DNA of 32,772 nucleotides from Planctomycetaceae bacterium (GCA_002724245.1 PBOG01000058.1:53754-86525); one strand, 5' to 3'; shown: positions 17,533 through 25,483, counted from the first letter of the stretch. Numbers and translations are program-made. Notes: generated by a model not told the origin, from the letters alone.

Positions 17533-19416
17533 TCAGGCCGGTGCCGGCGCTGGATCCGGCCCGAGGTCGTGTTCTTGCAGTAACTGATCGAACGTTGCAA
17601 TCACTTTGCCTTGGAGTTCGGCGAAGAACTCCTCGGTGTTGAAATAGGGCAGATCAATTTCGGGATACTCCCGATGCGACTCGCGGGGAAGGCGGTAATC
17701 ATCGGCTGTCATACCCTGCAATTTTTCCAGGCGGTAACCGCGCAGGAACGTCCTTAGAATCAAGCTGCGGAGTGTGTCAGCGTCGATAGCCAGTCCTGTC
17801 AACTCCGACAAGGCACTGCCCACCTGATCGTGGTTCATGGCGGCGAATTTACAGATGCCAATGACGTCGTCGCGGAGCGGAATCAGCCCCTTGTCGGGAT
17901 TCGTGATGGCATCCACCCAGTAATCCATCCCGGTTTCTCGTTCAAACAGCAGTAGCAGGAACGTGCGCATCGACATGTGGCCACCGGCCAAGGCCCACGG
18001 ATAGCCCGGATTTGTTTGTGGCAGGTAGGCCGGAAGCTCCAGCCCCTTGCATTGCATTGCGTACTCGGGTTCGCCCAATTCCTCGGACATGCGATCGGCG
18101 CCCTGGCCAAGCAGGTTGAGTCTTCCTTCGCCAATTTCGATTACCGCTTTGTGGACGCTGTCAAAGTCTCCATAAAAGGGACCTTCGGCGCGTGCCAGAC
18201 CATCGCCTTTGTGGCGTTCGTTGTATTCCATCGCGTAGCTTAGCGTCGTGCCACACGAGATCGAATCCAGTCCCATTTCGTCGACCAGTTCGACTAGCGT
18301 ACAGGCCTGGTCGACATCAAAGATGCCCAGGTTCGAGGAGAGCAGGTTGAGTGGTTCGAAATCGAGCTTGGCCCGAAATTTTCCTGCTTTCCCGTCGTCT
18401 CCGATGTCGTAAACATTCTTGTGGCACTTGATACCGCAGCGATAGCACGACTCGTCTTTGATGACGTAGTTGCCAGTTTCCTGCACGTGTTTCCGATACA
18501 AGGGCACGGAAACGTCAGTGCCGGTAGGGGCGAAATTACGTTCTGGCAGCGCATGCTGGTCATTCAATGCGACATAATTCGCCCACGTGCCGCCCAATCC
18601 TTCGGTGGCATCGTCACGAAATCGCGCACTTCCCGGTCCGCGGGCGACCTCTTTATTGAGGTCTTTGAAGTTTCCGGCAGACGCTGCCCGGCCATCTTTG
18701 ACGTTTGCCACAATCGCCAGCAAATTCTTGGAGCCCATGATGCCGCCCATCCCACCACGCCCGCAGAAACGTGGTTTCGGGTCACCGCTCTTGAGCTGGT
18801 TTTCGGTTGACAACGCAATCGCTGCATAACGGGCCGCTGAGTAGTTTTCACCGGCCGGTCCAATCACGGCGTAATGCGCATGGGGACTGTATTGTTCGTG
18901 CAACGTCTGGATCTTGTCGTTGACTCTGCGACCGACCAGAGAACTGGCATCTTCAAAATGAAACTGCGGCTGGGCAGTTTCGTCATCGGGGTCGGACGTG
19001 ATGTGTAACAGTACCGGACTCTCACTGCGTCCAGTCATAACGATTTCATCAACACCCAGGTAACGCATTTTGGTGCCGAATTTTCCGCTGCCTGCGGACC
19101 ACATGACGGACGGCAGCCCGGTGCGCGAACGTTTCAGCGGTGAGTAAGCCAGGAAGTAGGTCCGCAGACCGGTCATGAATTGCGTTCCGCTGAGGATGCC
19201 CAGCGTCATCAACAAGACGGCTTGAGGATCGTAGGCGTCCCGTACGGGGCATTGCTCTAATGATTTGAAGCCACGGGCAATTCCACCCAGGACGTCATCC
19301 AGATCCTCACAGCGAACCCGCTCGCTGCGGACGGTCGCTGTCGTCAGGTCGATGTGGTACCGTGAAAACTCAAAATCGGACGGTTTTGCTGGGGCGTCCG
19401 TAACTTGATCGATCAT
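17533..19416 (-). CDS. Aldehyde:ferredoxin oxidoreductase, tungsten-type (AOR family)
   Basis: A 627-residue cytoplasmic AOR-family enzyme that oxidises aldehydes to acids with ferredoxin as electron acceptor. The [4Fe-4S] ligands are visible: Cys324, Cys327 and Cys331 (ESCYRCGIKCHKNVYD) and Cys522 (DVIGICKFAAMNHD), the family C-x2-C-x3-C ... C pattern. The cofactor-binding N-domain shows SAGSGKFGTKMRYLGVDEIVMTG at 108-129 and the AOR signature around RFCGRGGMGGIMGSKNL at 216-232. Length is normal. The substrate cannot be read from sequence. The gene is divergent from the corrinoid methyltransferase cluster across a 323-base gap and convergent with a MoaD-like gene. An inference is that it could reduce the ferredoxin needed by the corrinoid activator encoded at 23840. 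Confidence 0.93.
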   Translation of the reverse strand: MIDQVTDAPAKPSDFEFSRYHIDLTTATVRSERVRCEDLDDVLGGIARGFKSLEQCPVRDAYDPQAVLLMTLGILSGTQFMTGLRTYFLAYSPLKRSRTGLPSVMWSAGSGKFGTKMRYLGVDEIVMTGRSESPVLLHITSDPDDETAQPQFHFEDASSLVGRRVNDKIQTLHEQYSPHAHYAVIGPAGENYSAARYAAIALSTENQLKSGDPKPRFCGRGGMGGIMGSKNLLAIVANVKDGRAASAGNFKDLNKEVARGPGSARFRDDATEGLGGTWANYVALNDQHALPERNFAPTGTDVSVPLYRKHVQETGNYVIKDESCYRCGIKCHKNVYDIGDDGKAGKFRAKLDFEPLNLLSSNLGIFDVDQACTLVELVDEMGLDSISCGTTLSYAMEYNERHKGDGLARAEGPFYGDFDSVHKAVIEIGEGRLNLLGQGADRMSEELGEPEYAMQCKGLELPAYLPQTNPGYPWALAGGHMSMRTFLLLLFERETGMDYWVDAITNPDKGLIPLRDDVIGICKFAAMNHDQVGSALSELTGLAIDADTLRSLILRTFLRGYRLEKLQGMTADDYRLPRESHREYPEIDLPYFNTEEFFAELQGKVIATFDQLLQEHDLGPDPAPAPA

Positions 19417-19739
19417 TCAGGGGCTCCGCAAACAGCACGGGTCATTAGAAGTCGAGGGCAAGACCACATCATACACATCGTGACCGACAACACCACAACG
19501 GGGTTTGTTAACTTGTCATCCTGCTGCGGGGTGCAAATCGTGGTCGCCGCGTTCAGTTCTGATGCGAAAATCTCGGACTCTGGTGTTCCTGAGGGGTGGT
19601 ATCGACGGAATTGGCATGGCATTCAATACTAGATGGAACGATTTGTCGCGCCACGTGGCCGTGACACGGGTGACAACCACCCTGACCGCAGATGCCGGCA
19701 ACAATCGTTTCATACCGGAAAAGAGTAGAGGTGGACACA
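19417..19739. promoter_or_regulatory. Divergent control region, AOR versus methyltransferase cluster
   Basis: A 323-base gap between two divergent start codons (AOR ATG at 19416, forward ATG at 19740). It must hold the AOR promoter and probably that of the forward cluster, so both could be regulated together. I see no clear sigma-70 pair. A TTGGCATG at about 19610 resembles half of a sigma-54 site, but the matching TTGCA half is poor. No cobalamin riboswitch box was recognised. No gene is seen in it. Confidence 0.45.
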
Positions 19740-20441
19740 ATGGGACGTACCTTGGATCTGGGAAGACGGCTGGAACTTTGTTCCGCCGATCCCCATTGCC
19801 ACGATATTTCACTTGGTTTGTACCGCCAGCCATTGGCCGTCGAGCCTGCGACTTTGCCGGACAGGCAAGCGGTGCCGCCTGCTGGCGCTGATGGGGCGTT
19901 TCCCGTGCAGTTTCTGGTCCACACCTACAGTACCGCAGTGGGGGCGGCTGAACGTGTGGCTTTTGTGTCCCAGGCACTGGGCGATTTGGCCGGGTTGGAG
20001 CGGGTGCCCGGGACACCTGCCCAGCGGGCGTTTCCCTGTAGTTGTGGCCATGAGCGGGCGCTCAAAAGGGCCTTTCTGGATATCTGCAAGAAATCCAATG
20101 AAGAACCGATGGAATGTTATCCATTATCGCGGATGGACAAGAAAGCGGAGTGCCAGATTATCGTGGTTCCAGTCGGAAATGGCGAATACCGGATCGATGC
20201 GGAGGCAGACACACCTGCCGCTCAGCGTCGTCGCCAGGCGGTGGCACGGGGCTACCTGAAACTCTGCGAAATGGAGCCCGTAGAGGGGGACGATTACCGT
20301 GTCCGGTTTCGGTGTGGAGCCGCTCACGATAGATTGCTGGGGCTACTGTTGTTTCGAGCTCAGAATGTCCGTTCGACAATGCGTGAAGATGAGGCAGCTG
20401 TGTCGCGGGGTGTGCTTGCGGCGCCAAGTCAACAACTTTAG
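19740..20441 (+). CDS. Conserved-looking Cys-rich protein of unknown family, first gene of corrinoid cluster
   Basis: A 233-residue soluble protein, ATG preceded by GAGGTGG at six bases. I do not recognise the family. Nine cysteines lie at residues 14, 20, 100, 102, 116, 126, 138, 176 and 192. They include CSADPHCH near the N-terminus and the pair CSC at 100-102. The N-terminal part has DISLGLYRQP and FPVQFLVHTYSTAVGAAERVAF (residues 22-75). The C-terminal half repeats a basic helix pattern (QRRRQAVARGYLKLCEMEP). The number of cysteines in a cytoplasmic protein suggests a metal or iron-sulfur site, but no standard motif is present. It ends about 94 bases before the UroD-type methyltransferase start, same strand, and is probably cotranscribed with it. 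A role in corrinoid chemistry is inferred from position alone. Confidence 0.75.
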   Translation: MGRTLDLGRRLELCSADPHCHDISLGLYRQPLAVEPATLPDRQAVPPAGADGAFPVQFLVHTYSTAVGAAERVAFVSQALGDLAGLERVPGTPAQRAFPCSCGHERALKRAFLDICKKSNEEPMECYPLSRMDKKAECQIIVVPVGNGEYRIDAEADTPAAQRRRQAVARGYLKLCEMEPVEGDDYRVRFRCGAAHDRLLGLLLFRAQNVRSTMREDEAAVSRGVLAAPSQQL

Positions 20442-20534
20442 CTGCGTTTGTTTTGGCATCAGTCATTTCTGGAAACAGTAATCGGGAACATTCGCACAGC
20501 CAGGACGCGCAGCACGGAAGTGCGGCGAAGCACG

Positions 20535-21590
20535 ATGATGGCAACACAATCTCAACCGATTTCAATGAACAGTCGCCAGCGTGTGCTGGCGGGTCTGATG
20601 CGTGAGCCGGTCGACAGGACGCCCGTCTGCAATCCAACTTCGGTCGCGACGGTGGAACTGATGGACCTGGTCGATGCGCATTTTCCGGAAGCGAATCGAG
20701 ACGCTGAGAAGATGGCCCGCCTGGCGGCCACCAGTTATACCGAACTCGGATTCGATTCGATCATGCCCGTCTTTTCGATTGTCCAGGAGTCCTCTGCCTT
20801 AGGATGCGAAATGCAATGGGAAGGCAAAGACAATTGGCCGACGGTTCGTATGAGCAGGCCGATCTGGTCGGAGCCGGATGATGTTCGTATTCCCGATGAT
20901 TTTTTGACGCATCCCGATATCCGCTGCGTATTACAGGCGATTGAAAGACTCCGCAAGGAATTTGGAGACGAAGTTGCCATTATCGGCAAGACCATGGGGC
21001 CCTGGACGATGGGGTACCACTGTTTCGGAGTGGAAAAGTTTCTCTTGATGTCGCTTGACGACCCTGGCAAGACCAAGCTCTGCCTGGATCGTATGCGCAA
21101 GATCACAGTCGATTTTGGTAGGGCGCAAATCGAGGCCGGCGCTGACGCGTTGACTTTGCCCGATCATGCCACTGGCGACCTCGTGAGTGGACAGTACTAC
21201 CGTGACTTCTTGCGCGACATGCACACGGAGTTCGTCGATGAGATTCCGATTCCCCTGATCCTTCACATCTGCGGCCGGACGGTCGATCGCATGGGAGACA
21301 TTGCGCAGACTGGGATGGCAGCTTTTCATTTTGATTCGAAGAATCAACCGACTGAATCGATGAAGATTGTTGACAATCGGATCGCGCTGGTCGGCAATAT
21401 TAATAATCCGGAGACGTTGTTCGCCAAGGATCCTGAAGATGTCCAGCGCGAAGTCGAAGCGAATCTGGAGGCCCAGGTTTCTCTGATCGGCCCGGAGTGC
21501 GCGATTCCACTTCAAACATCGATTGAAAACCTCAAAGCGATCCCTCAGGCGGTGGCCCAATGGCATCAGAACCGGGAGTCGACAGGATAG
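20535..21590 (+). CDS. MtaA/CmuA-family (UroD-fold) corrinoid-dependent methyltransferase
   Basis: A 351-residue enzyme (ATG at 20535; ATG at 20538 or 20565 possible; none has a strong ribosome site). It belongs to the MtaA/MtbA/CmuA branch of the uroporphyrinogen decarboxylase fold: RQRVLAGLMREPVDRTPV near the start, GPWTMGYHCFGVEKFL, and DALTLPDHATGDLVSGQYYRDFL. Zinc ligands expected for thiol activation are present: His244-x-Cys246 (PLILHICGRT) and Cys322 (LIGPECAIPLQT). Real UroD lacks this HxC...C set, so haem synthesis is unlikely. Known members move methyl groups between a corrinoid protein and a thiol such as coenzyme M, or demethylate a substrate. Here it lies upstream of a homocysteine methyltransferase domain and a corrinoid protein. 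Which step it performs is not known. Confidence 0.9.
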   Translation: MMATQSQPISMNSRQRVLAGLMREPVDRTPVCNPTSVATVELMDLVDAHFPEANRDAEKMARLAATSYTELGFDSIMPVFSIVQESSALGCEMQWEGKDNWPTVRMSRPIWSEPDDVRIPDDFLTHPDIRCVLQAIERLRKEFGDEVAIIGKTMGPWTMGYHCFGVEKFLLMSLDDPGKTKLCLDRMRKITVDFGRAQIEAGADALTLPDHATGDLVSGQYYRDFLRDMHTEFVDEIPIPLILHICGRTVDRMGDIAQTGMAAFHFDSKNQPTESMKIVDNRIALVGNINNPETLFAKDPEDVQREVEANLEAQVSLIGPECAIPLQTSIENLKAIPQAVAQWHQNRESTG

Positions 21591-21704
21591 CGTTGAGCGC
21601 TCCGCAACGCATTGATAAGCCCATTGATTGTGCCGTTTCTGATGCTACTACGATTGACCTGTCTGGCTCTCTATGACATCCCTTGATTCTGTAAAAGTGT
21701 AACG

Positions 21705-22601
21705 ATGCCGATGAGTGATTTTCTCGAACAGATTCAACAGGGCCGTGTGCTGATTTCAGACGGCGCTACTGGCACTTATCTCCAACAGCATGGTCTGGAA
21801 GCCGGGGGTTGCCCTGAGGTGTTGAACGCGGATGCACCAGAGGTCGTTCGCGGCATGGCGGCAGCCTATTTTGAGGCTGGTTCTCAGATGGTGGAAACCA
21901 ACTCCTTTGGGGGCAGTCGCTATATGCTGGCCAAGTATGGATTTGGGGAACGTGTCGAAGAACTCAACCGGTTGGGTGCAGAGTTGGCCCGGTCGGTGGC
22001 CCCGCCAGGCCGTTTTGTACTGGGTTCGATCGGCCCGACGGGTGAGTTCCTGGAGCCCAACGGGACCGCAACTGAAGCGGAGATGTATGATGTGTTTGCC
22101 GAACAGGCACGCGGCCTGGCAGCCGGTGGTGTGGATGCGTTTTGTATAGAAACAATGAGCGATCTGGCGGAATGTACGTTGGCCATTCGGGCTGCCAAAG
22201 CAGTTTCTGGTTTGCCGGTTGTCGCGACGATGTGCTTTGACAAAGGTCCGCGTGGTTTTTTTACGATGATGGGAATCACCCCGGCGGGTGCTGCTGAACA
22301 GCTGGCTGCCGCGGGCGCCGATCTGGTCGGTTCGAATTGTGGAATCGCGATCGAGCACATGATCGAGATCATTGCAGACATGCGTGCGGCGACTGGAACA
22401 CCCATTTTGACCCACATCAATGCGGGAATTCCACGTATCGAGTCGGGACAAATTGTCTACCCGGACACTCCAGAGATGATGGCCGACTGTATTCCTCGCG
22501 TGGTTGCAGCGGGCGCCAATATTGTGGGCGGATGCTGCGGTACTTCTGCGGAACATGTGCGTGCTTTTGTCGAAGCTTGTCGTCAAGCTGGGTACGAATG
22601 A
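21705..22601 (+). CDS. Homocysteine S-methyltransferase domain protein (MetH N-terminal-like)
   Basis: A 298-residue stand-alone homocysteine-binding barrel (BHMT/MetH module family). Seen: ISDGATGTYLQQHG at 17-30, GSQMVETNSFGGSRYML at 59-75, SIGPTGEFLEP, FCIETMSDLAE, and the zinc-thiolate ligands Cys212 (GSNCG) and Cys277-Cys278 (GGCCGTSAEHV). NAGIP at 239-243 also matches. In MetH this domain activates homocysteine and takes the methyl group from methylcobalamin. Here it is a separate protein next to a separate corrinoid protein, 54 bases upstream of it, so methionine formation from a corrinoid-bound methyl group is plausible. The start ATG at 21705 is followed by a second ATG two codons on; the ribosome site is weak. 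Confidence 0.92.
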   Translation: MPMSDFLEQIQQGRVLISDGATGTYLQQHGLEAGGCPEVLNADAPEVVRGMAAAYFEAGSQMVETNSFGGSRYMLAKYGFGERVEELNRLGAELARSVAPPGRFVLGSIGPTGEFLEPNGTATEAEMYDVFAEQARGLAAGGVDAFCIETMSDLAECTLAIRAAKAVSGLPVVATMCFDKGPRGFFTMMGITPAGAAEQLAAAGADLVGSNCGIAIEHMIEIIADMRAATGTPILTHINAGIPRIESGQIVYPDTPEMMADCIPRVVAAGANIVGGCCGTSAEHVRAFVEACRQAGYE

Positions 22602-22654
22602 TTGTCATTGCGCGTTATCTTCAATGAACTGAAGAACCTGCGGAGAAAAAGGAT

Positions 22655-23404
22655 ATGGCGCACATCGAGGAGATTCCCAACGAGTTCATTCGTCAGGAAC
22701 TCGAGGAATTTGTGGAAAGGGACCATGAAAAACGGCATCTGATCAACCTCTACGCGCCGGCAAAGCCCCTGTTGCTGGAGCTCGCCGCTGCAATTATTGA
22801 GGGAGACCATCTCGTCTCCGATCGTTTGACTGCTCAGGCGCTGGAGCAGGAGATCGGTGCACTGGAGATTATGGATGATGGATTGATCGCAGGCATGGCC
22901 CTGGTAGGGATCAAGTTCCGCGAGAATTTTATCTTCGTGCCCGAGGTGCTGGCGTGTGCACGGGCCATGAAGGCAGGCATGAAACACATTGAGCCGATTC
23001 TCTCCGCGTCGGGAATCGAGCCGATCGGTAAAGTCATCATGGGGACCGTCAAGGGAGACCTGCATGACATCGGCAAAAATCTGTGCATTATGATGCTCAG
23101 TGGCGCGGGTTTTGAGGTTGTCGATTTGGGTGTGGATACCTCTGCGGATGATTTTATCGATGCAGTTGAAGAGCATGACGCGACACTGGTCGGAATGTCT
23201 GCCCTGTTGACGACGACGATGCCAAATATGGGTAAGACGATTGAAGCTTTCATAGATGCTGATTTGCGCGACGATGTTCGATTCATGGTGGGTGGTGCAC
23301 CTGTCACGCGCGACTTTGCTGACGACATGGGGGCGGATGGCTACGGCGATAACGCGGTAGAGTGTGTCGAGCTGGCCAAGCAGCTGATTAGTGCTTCCGA
23401 GTGA
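22655..23404 (+). CDS. Corrinoid-binding methyl-carrier protein (MtaC/MtbC/MetH-B12 type)
   Basis: A 249-residue protein with an N-terminal helical cap (B12-binding-2, residues ~30-120, ending FVPEVLACARAMKAGM) and a C-terminal Rossmann cobalamin domain. The base-off/His-on motif DxHxxG is at residues 135-140 (GDLHDIGKN), followed by GMSALLTTTMPNM near 190 and GGAPVTRDFADDMGADGYG near the end, as in MtaC, MtbC, MttC and MetH. The corrinoid shuttles between methyl-Co(III) and Co(I) and carries methyl groups between enzymes. An acidic N-terminal extension of about 25 residues (IPNEFIRQELEEFVERDHEKR) is specific to this protein. The start at 22655 is preceded by a GGAGAAAAAGG stretch. It lies between the homocysteine domain gene and the Cys-rich small gene. 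Confidence 0.94.
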   Translation: MAHIEEIPNEFIRQELEEFVERDHEKRHLINLYAPAKPLLLELAAAIIEGDHLVSDRLTAQALEQEIGALEIMDDGLIAGMALVGIKFRENFIFVPEVLACARAMKAGMKHIEPILSASGIEPIGKVIMGTVKGDLHDIGKNLCIMMLSGAGFEVVDLGVDTSADDFIDAVEEHDATLVGMSALLTTTMPNMGKTIEAFIDADLRDDVRFMVGGAPVTRDFADDMGADGYGDNAVECVELAKQLISASE

Positions 23405-23530
23405 CACAGGTTTGAGTTTCAGACGGGTTTTAGTTTCAGGCTGACAGTGCCCAAGCGCGCCGCGGCCCGGCTCAGCAGTTGTGCCGCGTCGGGTAGTCGC
23501 TGCCTGGTAACTGAACGAGGAGTGCTGGCA

Positions 23531-23794
23531 ATGGAAAAGATCGACCAAGAGGAATTCGCCGAGCGGATTGATCGGATCAGCGAGATTTTTTCACAGTTGG
23601 CGAACCACGCTGAGCACCAGGCACTTTCTCGATGTCCCTACAAGAATCGCTTGGATTTGTGTACGGCGCAGTTCGGTTGCCGGAATCAACGCGTGATTGA
23701 TTCTGAATGCGGATTGCCTGCGTGTCGTGGCGATGAACAGTTGGATTACCGCCACGCCTGGGAGCCGGGGGCACTGGGTGAACAGACGCTGTAA
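23531..23794 (+). CDS. Small Cys-rich protein between corrinoid protein and its activator
   Basis: An 87-residue protein with a good start: GAGGAG eight bases before the ATG. Residues 1-33 form an acidic amphipathic helix (MEKIDQEEFAERIDRISEIF). Residues 35-65 hold five cysteines at 35, 44, 50, 60 and 65, in the spacing CPYKNRLDLCTAQFGC then SECGLPAC. The tail is DEQLDYRHAWEPGALGE. I do not recognise a named family. The spacing could hold an iron-sulfur cluster or zinc. It ends 45 bases before the reductive activator gene and follows the corrinoid protein gene, so a part in electron delivery or in docking the two proteins is an inference from position. An upstream GTG extension to 23447 exists but has no ribosome site. 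Confidence 0.75.
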   Translation: MEKIDQEEFAERIDRISEIFSQLANHAEHQALSRCPYKNRLDLCTAQFGCRNQRVIDSECGLPACRGDEQLDYRHAWEPGALGEQTL

Positions 23795-23839
23795 TACAGC
23801 ACACCACCGCCGTGTCGATTGGGCCAGGAGTCTCCTGCG

Positions 23840-25483
23840 ATGACCTCTGTTTCTTCTGGCGATCGAAACTGCGCTGTGCAGATTGACAAAACGCTTTTCG
23901 ATCACGCTGATGTCTTGGAACTTGAAGTTCCCAGTTCATGTGGTCGCATGGGAACTTGTCATGAATGCGTTGTCGAGATCCGTGAGGGCGCCGCTGCGTT
24001 ATCAACGGCTACCGAGGCGGAAGCATTCTTGCGCGATGGGTACCGTCTGGCTTGCCAGGCTTGCGTCTGCCGCGACGGGCAGGACGTCGAGTTTGCCCTC
24101 TTGCGTCGGGCGGCTCAAGTGCTGTCTAGCAAGACCGAATTGCCAGTGCCGCTCGATCCATGCGTGCGCCGTGTGGGGGATCACGTGGTCAATGGCACGG
24201 CCGAAGTGGACCGCTATCGCGGACGTATTCTGGGAATTGGTCTGGACGTGGGAACCAGTACTGCTGTCGCTGAATTGGTTGACTTGGAGTCGGGTGTTTC
24301 ACTCTACCAGGCGCATTTCGAGAACCCGCAGCGATTCGGTGGTAGCGATGTTATCAGCCGCATTCACTACGACTCGCAGATCGGTCCCGGCGAATTACAT
24401 CGGGCGATGATTAACACGCTCAATCTTGAAATCCGCCGGATGTGCGCTGAGTTGGATGTGAGCCGCCACCAGATCTATGACCTGGTGGTGGTCGGCAATT
24501 CGACCATGCGCGAGTTGTTTTTTGGACAGGACGTGGAAGCGATCGGCCAGCGTCCCTACAAATCGGACATTGAGCTGGAACAGCTTGCCGGAGAGCGCTC
24601 GAACAATGTTCGTGAATGCTCGGCGCGCCAGCTGGGAATCAGCATGAACCGCAATGCCAGCGTTTATGGGGCTCCATTGGTGGCGAGCCATTTAGGGGGT
24701 GATGTAGCAGCCGACTTGTTGGCACTGGATGTGGCGAACCAGCGTGGTAGCTTCATGTTGGTTGACATCGGTACCAATACCGAAGTGATCATCGGACACG
24801 GTGGACGTTTGCTGGCAGCGTCGTGTCCAGCCGGTCCCGCATTTGAAGGCGGCTTGGTCCGCTTTGGTATGCCTGCCTGTGAGGGAGCGATTGAGTCCAT
24901 TCGTCGCGATGCGGAGGGATTTCATTACTCCACAATTGGTGGTGTGGCACCACAAGGTTTTTGTGGTTCCGGACTGATCGACCTGTTGGCTGAGTTGCGG
25001 CGGTCCAAATGGATGACGGAGAAGGGTGTTTTCCCCGACAAGCAGCGGGAGCTGACGATCGTTGCTGATCCTCCGCTTACGTTGAGTCGCGAGGATGCCA
25101 GCCAACTAGCTCAGGCCAAGGCGGCAAATTACTGCGGTCAAGTCATTCTGTTGCAGCACCTGGGCATCCGCCCCGAGGAAATCGATTGCCTCTACCTGGC
25201 GGGTGGCTTTGCCAACTACATCAATGTCGCGGCGGCTGCCGAGATCGGATTCCTGGCGCCCGTTCCGCAAGATCGCATTGTGCGACTTGGCAATGCAGCC
25301 TTGGAAGGGGCTCGTCAGCTGTTGATTTCGGTACCCAAGCGTCAGGAACTACTCGATCTATTGAAGCGTGTCGAGCATGTTGAATTGGAGACGACACCGC
25401 AGTTTTTTGAGATGTTTGTTGATGGTTGTCAGTTCAAGCCCATGGTGTACGAGTCCGCAGGTGACCCAACGGATAAGGTTTGA
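23840..25483 (+). CDS. Reductive activator of corrinoid proteins (RACE), 2Fe-2S plus ASKHA domains
   Basis: A 547-residue protein; ATG with AGGAG nine bases upstream. An N-terminal plant-type [2Fe-2S] domain has ligands Cys34, Cys40, Cys43 (SSCGRMGTCHECVV) and Cys72 (RLACQACV). A linker follows, then the DUF4445/RACE ASKHA ATPase domain from ~residue 128: GIGLDVGTSTAVAELVDLESG, VVGNSTMRELFFG, FMLVDIGTNTEVIIG and GFCGSGLIDLLAEL are phosphate- and adenosine-binding motifs, with YLAGGFANYINV near the end. Such proteins spend ATP to reduce inactive Co(II) corrinoid to Co(I). Presence next to a corrinoid protein and methyltransferases identifies the client. It uses a [2Fe-2S] cluster, unlike the [4Fe-4S] RamA of methanogens. 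It needs an outside low-potential donor; ferredoxin from the nearby AOR is a candidate by inference. Confidence 0.93.
   Translation: MTSVSSGDRNCAVQIDKTLFDHADVLELEVPSSCGRMGTCHECVVEIREGAAALSTATEAEAFLRDGYRLACQACVCRDGQDVEFALLRRAAQVLSSKTELPVPLDPCVRRVGDHVVNGTAEVDRYRGRILGIGLDVGTSTAVAELVDLESGVSLYQAHFENPQRFGGSDVISRIHYDSQIGPGELHRAMINTLNLEIRRMCAELDVSRHQIYDLVVVGNSTMRELFFGQDVEAIGQRPYKSDIELEQLAGERSNNVRECSARQLGISMNRNASVYGAPLVASHLGGDVAADLLALDVANQRGSFMLVDIGTNTEVIIGHGGRLLAASCPAGPAFEGGLVRFGMPACEGAIESIRRDAEGFHYSTIGGVAPQGFCGSGLIDLLAELRRSKWMTEKGVFPDKQRELTIVADPPLTLSREDASQLAQAKAANYCGQVILLQHLGIRPEEIDCLYLAGGFANYINVAAAAEIGFLAPVPQDRIVRLGNAALEGARQLLISVPKRQELLDLLKRVEHVELETTPQFFEMFVDGCQFKPMVYESAGDPTDKV

Noticed and set aside
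19605-19630. Possible sigma-54 promoter (TTGGCATG ... TCAAT) upstream of the corrinoid cluster
   Set aside because: The -24 half is fair but the -12 half does not match TTGCA.
20535-21590. Annotation as uroporphyrinogen decarboxylase (hemE)
   Set aside because: The HxC...C zinc set and the DALTLPDHATGDLVS segment mark the MtaA/CmuA branch, and the neighbours are corrinoid genes.
21590-21610. Small hairpin GCGTTG/CAACGC after the UroD-fold gene as a terminator
   Set aside because: Only 6 bp with no T-run, and the downstream genes appear functionally linked, so termination here is doubtful.
21756-22586. Long reverse frame of 276 codons opposite the homocysteine methyltransferase domain
   Set aside because: It is the antisense shadow of a clear family member; no motif of its own.
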